Origin: Heterocephalus glaber
Taxonomy: Eukaryota > Chordata > Mammalia > Rodentia > Bathyergidae
Assembly (NCBI RefSeq): GCF_000247695.1
Contig: NW_004624783.1
Coordinates: 6,686,194 to 6,750,193, forward strand
Reading direction: 5' to 3'
DNA length: 64,000 nucleotides
Under the pieces are notes generated by a model. It had not been told where the DNA came from. It was given only the letters and a program-made list of their open reading frames with translations, and did no database searches. Below are positions 1 to 11,025 of the stretch, in pieces; within the stretch, counting starts at the first letter, position 1, and each line of letters opens with the position of its first letter. A program made the translations under genes and the position numbers.

Positions 1-56
1 TATATGTATATATATATGTATACATATATATGTATATATATGTGTATATATATATG
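1..56. repeat. (TA)n/(TATG)n microsatellite
   Basis: Alternating TA with interspersed TG units from the window edge; the repeat probably continues outside the window. Confidence 0.9.
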
Positions 57-447
57 AACTGGTTTGATTCTTCTCAGGTTATCTATTTCTTCTTGATTAT
101 GTTTTAATACTCTTGTCTTTCAAGAAACTGGTCCATTTCATCTAAGTTGTGCAACTTATTGATACAAAGTATTTTCATAATATTTTATTACTATCTTTTC
201 AATAGCTGTTGTGCCTATAGAGATAATCCCTCTTGGATACTACCTTTTTTTCCTTAACATTATTATTTTCCACTTAGAGGGGAATTCTAAGTACAGCAGA
301 TTATCTGATTTAAGTTTAGATGAAAATATTAGATTGCAAGACTGATGGAAGATGTGCTACATAGAAGATGAAGTAAATAAAAAAAATATCAATTTAGAGG
401 GATACGGTAGAGAATTGTATAAATAATAAGTTAAACAATAAATAATT
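57..447. other. AT-rich sequence, nothing recognised
   Basis: Low-GC unique-looking sequence. I see no exon, RNA gene or classifiable repeat in it. Confidence 0.5.
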
Positions 448-554
448 GGGGCCAGGGATTTAGCTCAGTGGTTCCATTGCATGCCTCGAAAGCGCAAGGA
501 CCCGAGTTTGATCCCCGGTACCAAAAATAAATAAATAAATAATAATAATAAATA
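448..554 (+). repeat. ID-like tRNA-derived SINE
   Basis: Full-length copy from 'GGGGCCAGGGATTTAGCTCA' to 'GGTACC' at 517-522, followed by an AAAT/AAT-type tail. Confidence 0.9.
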
Positions 555-560
555 ATTGTA

Positions 561-648
561 GGGGCTAGAGTATAGTCCAGTGATAGAGTGATTGCCCAGC
601 ATGCATGAGGTCCTGAGTTCCATCCCCAGGACACAGGAAAAAAAAAAT
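561..648 (+). repeat. Older ID-type SINE
   Basis: Divergent copy of the classical rodent ID form (GTGATAGAGTG, CCCAGCATGCATGAGG, ATCCCCAG) with an A tail. It differs from the younger GGTACC-ending family and looks older. Confidence 0.75.
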
Positions 649-856
649 CCTGGGCACAGTGGTGAATACCTATAATCCCACCTACTTAGGAAGCTGAGGC
701 AGGAGGATCACAAGTTCTAGTCCAGCCTAGGCAAGTTAGTGAGATCCTGTCTCAAAATTTAAAAAAATTAAAATTTCTAGGGATGTAGTTCAGTGATACA
801 GTGCTTACCAAGCATGTATGAACCCTTGAGTTTGATCCCAGTGTTGAAAAAAAACA
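649..856 (+). repeat. B1-dID dimeric SINE
   Basis: The B1-like left half ends in 'GAGATCCTGTCTCAAAA', an A-rich linker follows, and the right half is a diverged ID monomer (GGGATGTAGTTCAGTGATAC) with an A tail. Confidence 0.8.
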
Positions 857-1039
857 ATTAGAGCACAGTAAATCAATAGGCTCAGCAGGCACTTGCTACA
901 TGGTGTTTATTGCTAGCCTTCAATGCACCTCCAGAGGAACCTGGCTTGGTGGAGAGGGAATGGGGAAAGAGACTGTTGTTTGTCATAAGCCTTTGAGTAT
1001 AATTTAATTTTGAGATTATATATATATATTTTTTCTTAT

Positions 1040-1134
1040 ATATATATATTTTTTCCTTCTGGTACCGGGGATTGAATTCAGGACCTTGAGCTTTCGAGGC
1101 AGGCTTCGACACCACTGAGCTAAATCCCCAGCCC
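1040..1134 (-). repeat. ID-like SINE
   Basis: Reverse copy: T tail, GGTACC at 1061-1066, and 'CTGAGCTAAATCCCCAGCCC' closing the element. A (TA)n stretch precedes the tail. Confidence 0.88.
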
Positions 1135-1525
1135 TATTTATATTGTTTTGATAACCCCATGAATGACCTCATATGTCCCAGGCTCACAGCCAATGACAGA
1201 TGTGACCTCCTTCTATTAAGTTGGAAGCTGGCCCTGTAGTGCTCACCCCTTGGCCTGCTCCACGTCTGGAGGGCCCTGGTCACACTCCCCCCTCCTTGTG
1301 AGGAGACTGGTGTGGACAGCAGACCACTCTTCTTCCTCTCCAGACAAGATTTCCCCAAAGAACCACATCAGGATGAGCAGTGGCCAAGGTGGGGCAGGCC
1401 AGGGCCATGATAAGGAGTGGGACCAGCGTCTGAATTGAAACCCCACTGACCAAGGTACCCTTCCTTACTCCTCTGTAGGCTGCAGTAGTGGGAGAAACTG
1501 AGGGAAGAGGGAACTTAATTCATTG
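1135..1525. other. Intergenic, nothing recognised
   Basis: Moderate-GC sequence. Short overlapping open frames on both strands lack splice context or recognisable protein similarity. Confidence 0.5.
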
Positions 1526-1604
1526 GGAATTCACTTAGTTTATATGCTACAGGCTTTATCCACATTATTTCATTTTATCCTCAAAAACAATCATGTGTGT
1601 TTAT

Positions 1605-1696
1605 TTTATTTTTATTTTTTTTGGTACCGGGGATCGAACTCGGGACATTGCACTCGCAAGGCAGGCGCTGGAACCACTGAGCTAAATCCTTGGCAA
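1605..1696 (-). repeat. ID-like SINE inside MIR
   Basis: T tail, GGTACC at 1623-1628 and GCTAAATCC at the far end. The flanks share a 'TGTGTTTATTTT' target duplication. Confidence 0.85.
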
Positions 1697-1807
1697 TATG
1701 TGTTTATTTTTTTAATTTAAAATTTTTTTTATTAGTACAGGCTTCGCCACCACGCCCAGCAGAGTTGGTACATTTTATGTTTTATATTTAAAACAACAAA
1801 AACACAA

Positions 1808-1945
1808 CCATGGCCAGGTAGAGTGGAACAGTATTCAGTAGGCTGAGGCAGGAGGATTGTGGAAAGGTTGAGGCCAGACTGGGCCATGTAAGTGAGTTCA
1901 AGGCCAGCCTCAGTTACATGGTGAGGCCCTGTCACAAAAAAACCA
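1808..1945 (+). repeat. B1-type SINE
   Basis: Diverged B1 with 'GGCTGAGGCAGGAGGATTG', the second 'GTGAGTTCAAGGCCAGCCTC' segment and a terminal CCTGTCACAAAA. Confidence 0.75.
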
Positions 1946-1950
1946 AAGAA

Positions 1951-2051
1951 GCTGGGGATTTAGCTCAGTGGTTCCACCGCCTGTTCTGTAAGAGCAAGGA
2001 CCTGAGTTCAAACCCAGGTATCAAAAACCAAAAACCAAAAACCAAAAAACC
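1951..2051 (+). repeat. ID-like SINE
   Basis: 'GCTGGGGATTTAGCTCAGTG' start, AAGGACC-type body and a CAAAAAC-rich tail. It lies directly behind the B1 tail. Confidence 0.85.
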
Positions 2052-2565
2052 TTGTGTTGTAGTGTCCCCATTTTTCAGAAGAGGAAACAAAGGCACACAG
2101 AAGTTAAATAACTTGCCCAAGCCTCACCCAGCTAGTCAGGTATGGGAGCCAGGTGTGAGCTCAGGCTTCAAAGCTGACAGCTTTCCACCCTACTGAGATC
2201 TCACAGGTGAACAGGTAAATAATGCTAAAGGAATCCTCTGGAAGAGAGGATTTCAGATTTTGCCCAGGGCTGGGGCCAGCACTCTTTCCTGGGGCAGTAA
2301 AAGGCTGCTTCAGTGTTGGCACAAAGGTTGTGGCAGACAGGCAGCCCAGATGACTCCTTAAATACTCTGCAGGGGGTTTCCTTTCACTTGATTTCAGGTT
2401 TTGAACAACCTGAATTTTGAGGTAATGTAAATCAGATTCTCTCCCTGCAGGAGACACTTGACAGAGGCAGTGAGCACAGCAGCCAGCATGTCATATGTTA
2501 CCGAAATCCAGTTGGGAATGTGGCGCAGGGGAGAGAAGGCTCGGGGGGATGGTGAGATGTGAAGA

Positions 2566-2675
2566 ACAACTACAATAATAACCCTTTCAGCGAGTGTGCT
2601 ACATGGCAGGCGCTCTTCTACATACTTTATATGCACTGATTCATTTCATTCTCATAATCTCACTTCGAGCATCAT
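2566..2675 (-). repeat. MIR fragment
   Basis: 'GCTACATGGCAGGCGCTCTT' and 'TTCATTTCATTCTCATAATC' match the reverse-oriented MIR 3' half. Confidence 0.6.
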
Positions 2676-3824
2676 TTAGCTAAAGGCTACAAAGGATACA
2701 AAGTTTTAAAAGATAATTCACCAAGAGATGGAAGGAGAGAGGGGGGAGAGGAAGGGAAGGGGAAGTAAAAAGACAGGGTGGTACCAATTACTGTATAATC
2801 TCGTTTCCATTGATCCCTTAGGGAAGTATGCAAGTCTGGCCATTGTGGCTTTAACCTCAAGGCCTTGCCTTCTTCAAATGCACCTCCAACCACAGTTCTC
2901 ATCTTCTGCGCTAACTTCCTCAAGGGCCTCTCCCTGTTGAACTGCCTATTTCTACCTAACTTAGCTGGCTATAATACAACCATTCAAAAGCACCCTTTTC
3001 TTCGGTTTCCTGGGTGACTATTCCCCTTTCAGCTGTCATCATCTCCGTGCCACTTTGAGCCTCTGGGCCTTCCTGTTCTGATACTCTGAAGGGAGAGAGG
3101 CAGCAGGAAGTGAATGGTACTTGTCTCTTCCCTGGCTCCCCTGGGACCTGCAGACCAGCACTGACACATTCCCCTCGAGGTCACACCTGCTAGGAACAGA
3201 AAAGGGTGGCCGGGCGTCTGCTCCCGCCTGGGAGATGCTCACAAGCCTCTGTCTCCAGCTCCCCAGTCTTTATCGGCACTCTTGGCTGCATAAAGTGTCT
3301 CAGAGGCGACACACGGCTTGCTGTGACTTTTGCTTACCCAGAGCTGCTGATAACATAACTAAGTTCATTTGACGACTGTAGAGGGGAGATCAGAGAATTT
3401 TCCAAGGAAGCTACGCAAGGTCATCCCCTTTCTTAAAAGTCCTTTGCCCTTTCTCACCAGTCCAGGCTTCTCTTCAGCCCACTGGCTCTTCTCCAGGCCA
3501 TTGTCCCCTCCCTTTCCCTCCTACTCCTAGTTTACTAGTCTCTATCTGGTTGGGAGCAAAACCAGAACCTTCCCTTCCCACAGAACCACTTCCCCTTCCT
3601 ACCTGCTGACTCCATTTCCATGAGCCACGCCTAAAACCCTCAGAGACATGTCAAGGTTCTTTTCCTCAAAGATGTGTGGATCTTTTGTAAATGGGAAGGG
3701 AATCTAGAGATGGAGGAGGGAATAAAAAGATTAAGACATGTTAAGTGCATGTTCCTGCTCCCTAACATAAATGAAAACATTATGTGCTGCAAACATGTAC
3801 TGTGGTAATAAAACAATTTTTTTA
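2676..3824. other. Intergenic, nothing recognised
   Basis: Unique-looking sequence of about 1.1 kb with a purine-rich patch near 2727-2775. No ORF here is supported by splice sites or known protein similarity. Confidence 0.5.
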
Positions 3825-3921
3825 GGGCCAGAGATTTAGCTCAGTGGTGCCACCGCCTGCCTCCCCAAGCGCAAGGTCCTGAGCTTGGTCCCTGGCACCA
3901 AAAAAAAATATATATATATTT
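3825..3921 (+). repeat. ID-like SINE
   Basis: Complete monomer ending in a mutated GGCACC, with an A tail that grades into (TA)n. Confidence 0.88.
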
Positions 3922-3996
3922 AAAGATACATCTGTTCCTAAGAGATTCCAGTAACAATTATTAACAAAAAAATACTTAGATAAAAAAATTGACTCA

Positions 3997-4080
3997 GGGC
4001 CAGGGTATAGCTCAGTGGCGCTGTGCCTGCCTCCCAAATGCAAGGTCCTGAGTTTGATCCCCAGTACCGTAAAAAAAACA
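3997..4080 (+). repeat. ID-like SINE
   Basis: A-box region changed to 'GGGTATAGCTCAGTGG'; ends AGTACC with a short A tail. Confidence 0.85.
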
Positions 4081-4112
4081 AACCAAAATACAGAACTCAG
4101 AACGGAAGCCTA

Positions 4113-4192
4113 GCTGGGGATTTAGCTCAGTGGCACTGCTACCTGCCTCAAAAGCACAAGGTCCTGAGTTCGATCCCCAGTACAAAAAAAAA
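4113..4192 (+). repeat. ID-like SINE with target duplication
   Basis: Complete copy. The flanks GAACGGAAGCCT (4100-4111) and GAACGGAGGCCT (4193-4204) form a target-site duplication with one mismatch. Confidence 0.9.
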
Positions 4193-4693
4193 GAACGGAG
4201 GCCTGTGTGTAGATTTATTGGAAAATGGTTTGCATAGTGGTCAGGATTGAGGGAGACGAGCAAACACAGGGAGGAGTGTGCTAGGGTGTACTCACCTGTA
4301 CCCGGTGTCACGGAAAGTTCTGGAGCTGGCGTGACCTTCAGAGTTCCACCACCAGGGCAAAGGGGCCCAGCCTCTGCACCTCTGCTCTACAAACAGTCAT
4401 GGGTCAGTCCTCTGATGCCAGGGGCTGAGGGCCACTCCACTTGGGGACAGTAGCATGCCGTGCATACTGTGGCAGCTGGGGAATGAGCACCTCGGTCCTA
4501 GGAGTGGGAGTGGCACAACACAGCTCCCACTGTGGTCATAATCACGGCTACAATGTATCAAATAACCTGTATCTTGATAAACAAAAGGACTTGATAAACG
4601 AAAGCAATATATCCATACCAAAGAATACTACGCAGCTGGAAGAAACTCACTTTACTAATGTAATCAAGACATATTTTGCAACAAAAAAGACAT

Positions 4694-4768
4694 GCAGTGG
4701 TTCCGCCCCCTGCCTCTCAAGCACAAGTTTCCAAGTTCGATTCCCGTACCAAAAAAGAAAAAAAAAGG
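4694..4768 (+). repeat. 5'-truncated ID-like SINE
   Basis: Starts inside the element at GCAGTGGTTCCG, so most of the A box is missing. It retains 'AAGTTCGATTCCCGTACC' and an A-rich tail. Confidence 0.8.
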
Positions 4769-4828
4769 CATCCCGCAAAACAGTGTTATCTCATGATTTC
4801 ATGTTTATATTTAAAAACATATACACTT

Positions 4829-4945
4829 GTGGGGCATGGTGGTGTTAGTTCCAGCTACTCAGGAGGCTGAAACAGGAGGACTGCTTGAGCCCAAAAGTAC
4901 ATAGCAACATTCTGCCTCTTAAAACAGAACACAACAAAGCAAAAA
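4829..4945 (+). repeat. B1-type SINE
   Basis: 'CCAGCTACTCAGGAGGCTGA' followed by a CTGCCTCTTAAAACA end; diverged monomer. Confidence 0.7.
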
Positions 4946-4981
4946 CCAAGATTCTATCTCTTACAATGGAACAAAACAAGA

Positions 4982-4988
4982 CAATATA

Positions 4989-5020
<32 letters not shown>
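4982..5020. repeat. (TA)n plus poly(T)
   Basis: TA dinucleotide run followed directly by a T homopolymer. Confidence 0.9.
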
Positions 5021-5096
5021 AAATTTATTTACTTAGGCATTTATGTTCTTCTTTTTTTTAATGGTTGTTTGTTTTTGTGGTATCCTGGGCCTTCGG

Positions 5097-5222
5097 TTTT
5101 TTATTTTGAGACAAGATTTCACTATGTCACTGAATTGCCCAGGCTGGGTTCTAACTTCCGATCTTTCTGCCTCAGCCTTCCAGAGTGCTAGAAACACAGG
5201 TGTGTGCCACTACGTCAGGTTG
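5097..5222 (-). repeat. B1-type SINE
   Basis: 'TTGAGACAAGATTTCACTAT' at one end and 'GTGTGTGCCACTACGTCAGG' at the other; diverged. Confidence 0.75.
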
Positions 5223-5820
5223 TTATCAGAATCTCCTGGCTATGCCAAAATGTTATCAGATAGCTCCTTCTAAAAGTGGCTGGCCAGTTAAACGTTACTG
5301 GGTTCTGGGTTGCTCACCTCTTCTTCTGGAGTTGGATTCCAGGTTCTTTTTGTCTTAAACAAAGAATTGAATGAAACGAGCAAAAAGCAGTGGTAAAGTT
5401 TATCTGAAAAAGTAAAATTGAAGAGTGAGTGAGAAACTGGCTCTGCAGAGCAAGCTTGGGCTGAAAAGAGGAAAATGCAAGATAAAAATACACCCTGGAG
5501 AAAGAGAGGACCACTGTGAGGAGAGCCATGCTAGCAAGCTTTTCTTGGCATCTGTGTCCTTTTATGCTGTCAGGAAACCTGTGAGAGCTTCTACATACGG
5601 GCCCTGAGAGGCAGTGCTGGAATCCCATGCCTAAGGCTGATGTCAAGTCCAGGCCGGTCCTGTTGAAAACCTGCTCTAAGGAAAGAAGTCCACACGCAGG
5701 GCTTTGGGAACTGTTCTGTGCATGTGTCAAGGATCTTCAATTAACAGGTCAGGCCTACTTCCCCAGCCAGTTTTGCCACGCCCTAATCTCCTATGTCATG
5801 GTGGCATTTATGTTTTTGTG

Positions 5821-5904
5821 GGTTTTTTGGCACCAGGGATTGAACTCGGGACCTTGTGCTTGTGAGGCAGGCAGCAGCACCACTGAGCTAAATCCCTGAA
5901 CCAG
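5821..5904 (-). repeat. ID-like SINE
   Basis: 'GGCACCAGGGATTGAACTCG' to 'GAGCTAAATCCCTGAACCAG'. The flanks share 'GCATTTATGTTTTT' (before 5820 and after 5904), a target duplication. Confidence 0.88.
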
Positions 5905-5945
5905 CATTTATGTTTTTAACTGATATGTAATAATTGCATATTTTT

Positions 5946-6028
5946 GGGCTGGGGATTTAGCTCAGTGGAGCTGTGCCTGCCTCACAAGTGCAAGGTCCTG
6001 AGTTCAATCCTCAGTACCAAAAAAAAAA
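5946..6028 (+). repeat. ID-like SINE
   Basis: 'GGGCTGGGGATTTAGCTCAG' start; ends AGTACC plus A9. Confidence 0.9.
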
Positions 6029-6061
6029 TTGTACATTTTAATGGGGTAAAATGTGATATTT

Positions 6062-6166
6062 CTTTTTTTCTTTTATTTATTTATTTATTTTTGGTACCAG
6101 GGATTGAACTCAGGACCTTGTGCTTTCGAGGCAGGTGCTGGAACCACTGAGCTAAATCCCCAGTCC
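6062..6166 (-). repeat. ID-like SINE
   Basis: Long TTTA-type tail, GGTACC at 6093-6098, closing at CCCCAGTCC. 'AAAATGTGATATTTC' before the element recurs after it, giving a target duplication. Confidence 0.9.
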
Positions 6167-6799
6167 ATAAAATGTGATATTTCAATACATGGATACATTG
6201 TGTAATGACCAAATTAGAATAATTAACATATCTATCATCGCAAACATTTAGGATTTATTTGTGGTGAAACATTTAAAATATCTCCTGGAGTAGAATTTTC
6301 ATACAAACTACATTTGGGGAGAGGTTTATAAACACATTAGCAATAAAATATTGTTTTTATTATAATAATCTTGAGAAAATAAATTTTTTTCTAGGGGAGA
6401 ACAAAAGAAGCCATAGCCATAGGAGAACAGATAGGTTGATCAAACGTGAGTAAGAGAAATGACTCTTGCTGCAGACCTGAATTTCTCTCCTCATGAATTT
6501 TGTGTCAGAAATGACATTGCACTCCACTTCCTGCCTAAGTTGTGGTGCAGCCTGTGCAGCTGCTGAGCACCTGTCATGCCCGCTCTACCCAGAGGGGGCT
6601 GTGAGCGTCTAGTGGGCGGACTGTGCATGCTGTGGACAGGCAGGAGGAACAGGAAGAGCTGGGGTCACCTTGATTACACACAGCATGCAGCAGCAGCACA
6701 TCTTGGCCAGTGGCCACTGCTCAGCATTCCCTGTGGCAGGGATCCCTGGCTGCTCCTCTTCATCTTCATCTTTGTCATCCTCCTCCTCATTAAAATAAT

Positions 6800-6930
6800 A
6801 TCGATCACTTATTTATTGAGTTTACCATGTGCTGGACAAAGTGCAAAGCACTCTGTTCATTATCTCATTTCTCTCTTGAAATTGTGTGAGGCTATGTACA
6901 GTTCTCTCTATTTGACAGACAAGACACTGA
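6800..6930 (-). repeat. MIR element
   Basis: 'TACCATGTGCTGGACAAAGT', 'CATTATCTCATTT' and 'TTGACAGACAAGACACTGAA' follow the reverse MIR consensus order. Confidence 0.65.
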
Positions 6931-6972
6931 AATCTTTTCACAACTTTGATGGATACAAAACCACTGACCTAA

Positions 6973-7066
6973 GGGCTGGGGATTTAGCTCAGTGGTGCTG
7001 GTGCCTGCCTGGCAAGTGCAAGGTCCTGAGTCTGATCCCCAGTACCGGAAAAAACCCCAAAAAACC
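6973..7066 (+). repeat. ID-like SINE
   Basis: Complete. The flanks CCACTGACCT (6961-6970) and CCATTGACCT (7067-7076) are a near-perfect target duplication. Confidence 0.9.
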
Positions 7067-7121
7067 CCATTGACCTGTACACCTTAAATGGGTACATTTT
7101 ATTGTATATGGGTACTATCAA

Positions 7122-7153
7122 CAAAACTGGAGAGGGAGAGGGAGAGGGAGAGG
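7122..7153. repeat. (GGAGAG)n short tandem repeat
   Basis: About five GAGAGG units, interrupting unique sequence. Confidence 0.85.
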
Positions 7154-7833
7154 GGCTGAGACCTGTCATGCCAGAATATGCTACCATCTGAATGGCCACA
7201 TGGCAAGAGGTGGAGGTGACGGGGTTTGAGGAATTGCTGGGGTGTACATCCCAAGCACCCTGGGAGCCTGGCATCCAGATAAAGTAACAGCGTGGGGTGC
7301 AGGTTGGGGAGCAGCAGGCCATGGTCCCACATCAGTCTCTGCCTATGCCCCTCTGTCCTTCCCCCTCCTGTGCCCCAGCCTGGTATCAGAGCCTGCTGCA
7401 TGGTGTGGCCCCAACAGCCTGTGCCTGTGCTGCTTCCAGAGCGCCACTGTTGTCTCAAAAGAGTAGTAGGAGAAGTTTAACCCTTTGTCTTAGCACAAGA
7501 AATCTCAATAAAGCTGTTGAACTCTTTAAAGATAATTTCAACTGCTGTACAATTTTTCAGGGTAATTTTAAAAGCTTTAAAATTTTTATCTCCTATTTGG
7601 GTAAAATTTCTCATTGATGAGCAATTGCCAAAAACTTGAATAAATCATCATTCAAAAATATTCACTGGTAGTTATTTCTAAAAAAGAACATTAGAAAAAG
7701 TTGTGTCATGCTATATTTTTACCACCATCACTGCCCAGGGCTGCTAAGCACTTGGACTGTGGCTGCACTAAGTGAGATTTGCTGTCTGTGTAAAACACAC
7801 ACTGGATGCCAAGGACTTAGTAAGAAGACAAGA

Positions 7834-8004
7834 ATGTGCTGGGTGTGGTGGCATGCATCTGTAATCTCGGCACTTGGGGGGCTGAGGCAGGAGAATTCCC
7901 ACAAGTTTGAGGCCACCCTGGGATACATAGTGAGTTCAAGGCCAGTCAGAACTACATATGAAGACCTTTCCTCAACCCCCCCGAAACAACAACAAAACAA
8001 AAAC
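7834..8004 (+). repeat. B1-type SINE with internal duplication
   Basis: 'GCTGGGTGTGGTGGCATGCA' start; duplicated 'ATACATAGTGAGTTCAAGGC' segment; CAACAAAAC tail. Confidence 0.85.
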
Positions 8005-8070
8005 CAAGAATGTAAAATATCCCAGACATAATTTTTATGTTGATGACATGTTAAAATCTTAATTGTGGGA

Positions 8071-8157
8071 GGGGCCAGGGATTTAACTCAGTGGTTCTAC
8101 TGCCTGCTTCACAAGCGTAAGGTCCTGAGTTCGATCCCTGGTACCAAAAAACCCCCC
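8071..8157 (+). repeat. ID-like SINE
   Basis: Complete; AATTGTGGG precedes (8061-8069) and follows (about 8159) as a target duplication. Confidence 0.9.
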
Positions 8158-8433
8158 ATAATTGTGGGGATATATTAGGTTAAATAAAATATATCATTAA
8201 AAACTTTTAAAAAGTTATATTCATAAAAGCAAGCTCAGGTTTCTCATTAAGAATTTGAAATATTTTATTTGGAAAATTTCATGCAAATTCAGTATTTAAT
8301 ATGTTCTCTGATGACTTTATTTTCATTTTTATAGTTCTTTTAAAGAAAGAAAACAATTATTTTTTTCCATCAATCTCCACATATATGTCCCCCCAAGTCC
8401 CCTCTGGTTTACTCAAGTGTGCCACAAAAATAT

Positions 8434-8990
8434 TGTTTTAGCTTTTTTTTTTTTTGCAGAACCAAGAATTGAACTCAGGACCTTGCTCTTGTGAGGCAGG
8501 CATGGGACCACTGAGCTAAATCTCCAGCCCTGTTTTAGCTTTCTATCATTATGACAAAATACCCAAGGATACAACTTAAAGGGGGAAAGATTTACTTTGG
8601 CTAACAATTTCAGAGGTTTCAGTCCATGCTTGGCAAGCTCCCTTGGTTTTAGGTCTGTGGTGAGGCAGAAACTTCTTGGAAAGGGGTTGTGTGGAGGGAA
8701 GCTGCTCACATCATGGCAGCCAGGAAGTGCAGAGAGGAGGAAAGAGATGGTAGGAAGGGGCTGGAGACCAGACATATTCCTCAAGGTCATGACCCCATGA
8801 TCTACTTCCCTCAATGAGGCTCCACCTCCTATTCCATCACCTCCTAGTAATGCCATCAAATTATGATCTCCTCAGTGGACTCATCCATGTGGTGAGTTAG
8901 AACTGTCATGATCCAATCACTTCCCCACAGCCCATCATGGATCAATCCTTTAATGCAATGAGCATTGTGGGGGACATTTTTGGACACCTG
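8434..8990 (-). mobile_element. ERVL-MaLR-type LTR
   Basis: On the minus strand, 'AAAATACCCAAGGATACAAC' and the following bases read as an LTR 3' end with a degenerate polyadenylation signal. The body runs to about 8990. An ID-like SINE (8444-8530) sits at its edge with TGTTTTAGCT duplicated on both sides. It belongs to the same broad LTR class as the copies near 36.5, 41.1, 48.0 and 56.9 kb. Confidence 0.65.
8444..8530 (-). repeat. ID-like SINE
   Basis: T tail and 'ACCAAGAATTGAACTCAGGA' onwards. The target duplication TGTTTTAGCT lies at 8434-8443 and 8531-8540. Confidence 0.9.
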
Positions 8991-9050
8991 TGATAACAAA
9001 CAAACATTTCCTCTGAGTGTAATGACATGGAATAGCTTTAAAGCAGGCAT

Positions 9051-9132
9051 TTTTTTTTTTGGTACGGGGATCAAACTCAGGACTTTGTGCTTGTGAGGCA
9101 AGCGCGGTGCCACTGAGCTGAATCCCCGGCCT
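9051..9132 (-). repeat. ID-like SINE
   Basis: Flanked by AAAGCAGGCATTTTTT-type direct repeats; 'GGTACGGGGATCAAACTCAG' inside. Confidence 0.9.
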
Positions 9133-9250
9133 AAAGCAGGCATTTTTTGAGCATCTGTTGTGACAGGTGCCACCGGGTTCTGAGGATGCAAAATTAATTG
9201 CATGTACTGCATATTGTATTGTGTATAGATTAATAATTATGCAAAAGCAG

Positions 9251-9333
9251 GGCCTGGGATTTAGCTCAGTAGTTCCGCTGCCTGCCTCGCAAGCACAAGG
9301 TTCCGAGTTCGATCCCCAGTACAAAAAAAAAAA
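9251..9333 (+). repeat. ID-like SINE with clear target duplication
   Basis: AATTATGCAAAAGCAG (9235-9250) and AATTATGCAAAGGCAG (9334-9349) flank a complete copy with an A tail. Confidence 0.93.
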
Positions 9334-9349
9334 AATTATGCAAAGGCAG

Positions 9350-10110
9350 ACTTGGTTGTCCCGTTAAGGAGCTCCCAGGGAGCTGCTCTGCTGGCCACAG
9401 AATGCTTGGGTATCTCAGAGAGGTCTGGACCATCTGCAGAGTAGCAGTCCCCAAGGTGAATGACTAACAGGGAGAGGCGGCCCCTTTGCCTTTCTGAGCT
9501 TTAGGTTCAAATGGGAGCCTGGCTGGCTCCTTATTGAATGTTTCCACTACCTGAGGATTTCTCCTGTCCTCCTGTAAACTCCCAAAATCCTTGCTCAGCT
9601 GCCAAACATCTGTGTGCAGCTCTCCTATAACGCACATGCCTGAGGTGAGGCCCACCAGAAAGCAGAGGCCAGGCTGCCCGGGTGCTTGTAAACTTGGTTA
9701 TTTCTTACACGTGTGACTTTAGCAACCCACTTAGTCCTCGTAATGGGTCAGCCCAATGCCAAGACCAACACCTTTGACTGAATTCTGCACACTCCATAAA
9801 CAGCATCTGTAAGGCAGGAAGCCACCTGTGTGCCACTTGCTCTTGCAATTCCAGAGTGGTTGGTACCTTTTCAGCTCTCCGGAGGTCAGGAACTTGGACT
9901 TGCAGAGCCCAGGAGACCATCCACTCAGAAAATCAGAGAGACTTGGAGGGACTAGAAGTCGACATTAGGTCCCAGGCTATTGGGTCACCTTCTGGAAACT
10001 CAAAGAAACAATACAGGATCTGTTCAGATGAATATAGCTTTTTCAAATTCTGTGTGGCCTTGGGCCTGCTCTGTGATGTAATTGTGTCAGAACTTTCTCC
10101 ATCTCTGCTC
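9350..10110. other. Intergenic, nothing recognised
   Basis: Unique-looking sequence. The open frame that runs from here past 10.4 kb crosses a SINE and has no recognisable domain. Confidence 0.5.
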
Positions 10111-10126
10111 CCAAATACCTATGTAT

Positions 10127-10238
10127 GGGCCAGGGATTTAGCTCAGTGGTTCCGCCGCCTGCCTCGCAAGCTCAAGGACCCAAGTTCAATCCCCAGTACC
10201 AAAAACAAAAACAAACAAACAAACAAACAAAAAATCTA
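10127..10238 (+). repeat. ID-like SINE with perfect target duplication
   Basis: CCAAATACCTATGTA is present exactly at 10111-10125 and 10239-10253. The tail is (ACAA)n. Confidence 0.95.
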
Positions 10239-10581
10239 CCAAATACCTATGTACATGTGCCTGAAGCAGGGGTATACAAGCGTGGTTGGGACACATTATC
10301 CTGAAAACTACATCCAGTTGTGGGTGGACAGTGGAAGGGTGGACTCAGTTATACAAAGTGGTACATTGAGGCTGAGATCATGGGTGATATTTATTGTTAC
10401 ATTGTTTAAATATCAAATATTCAAACTTTAAAAACCTATTCAGTTATTTTTAATACAGTGTATATTTAACATGTTTAAGGGGATAGATTGATAAAGCTCA
10501 CTGAAGACAGTCTGTTAAAAGAATTTTTGCAATTTAAATAGTCAACCATAGGGGAATGATTATGTAAATTATAGTAATAAT

Positions 10582-11025
10582 GAATTGCCATTTATTGTAT
10601 GCTTACTCGGTACCAGGCTTTCTTATATGACATTTCATTTAAAAAAAATATTCAAGATAACCCAGCAGAATAGGACTACAATTATTATATATTTTTTTCA
10701 TGCCAGGGCTTGAACTCAGGGCCTTCACATCTGTCTACATCCCCAGCCACCCCCTTCTATTTTGAAACAGGATCTCACTAAATTGCTAAATTGCCCAGAC
10801 TAGGCTCCAAGTTGTAATCCTCCTGCCTCAGGTTCCCAGAGTGCTGGGATTATAGGCATGAGCCACACTGCACCAGTTTATAATTTTTATTTTATAGATG
10901 AGAAAGCTAAGATTTAAATACATTAAGTAACTCACAAAGACCTCATAGCTAACTAGTGGCAGAGTTGAGATCTGAACCCAAGACTGTCTGCTTCTACACC
11001 CAAGTTTTAACTACCAGGTTATCAA
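10582..11025 (-). repeat. MIR interrupted by a dimeric SINE
   Basis: 'GTATGCTTACTCGGTACCAG' on the left and 'CTAACTAGTGGCAGAGTTGA' on the right continue one reverse MIR across the insert at 10687-10880. Confidence 0.65.
10687..10880 (-). repeat. B1-dID dimeric SINE
   Basis: The ID half ('CAGGGCTTGAACTCAGGGCC') precedes the B1 half ('GAAACAGGATCTCACTAAAT'), the order expected for a reverse dimer. Confidence 0.8.

Larger units (their letters stand above)
1526..2197 (-). repeat. MIR element split by three younger SINEs
   Basis: The left part (1526-1604, e.g. 'CATTATTTCATTTTATCCTC') and right part (about 2046-2197, e.g. 'GAGGAAACAAAGGCACACAG', 'AACTTGCCCAAG') together read as one ancient MIR in reverse orientation. 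The middle is occupied by SINEs at 1605-1696, 1808-1945 and 1951-2051. Confidence 0.65.
5798..6310 (-). repeat. L1 3' UTR remnant with SINE insertions
   Basis: Pieces such as 'ATACATGGATACATTGTGTA' and 'TTAACATATCTATCATCGCA' resemble reverse-oriented old L1 3' UTR. ID-like SINEs at 5821, 5946 and 6062 interrupt it. Confidence 0.55.

Noticed and set aside
448..522. ID-like monomers as functional tRNA genes
   Set aside because: They keep A- and B-box-like sequence but are dispersed, A-tailed and flanked by target duplications, and do not fold as a full tRNA; they are SINEs.
9856..10431. 191-codon plus-strand frame
   Set aside because: Runs straight through a complete SINE with exact target duplications, so it cannot be an old conserved coding exon.
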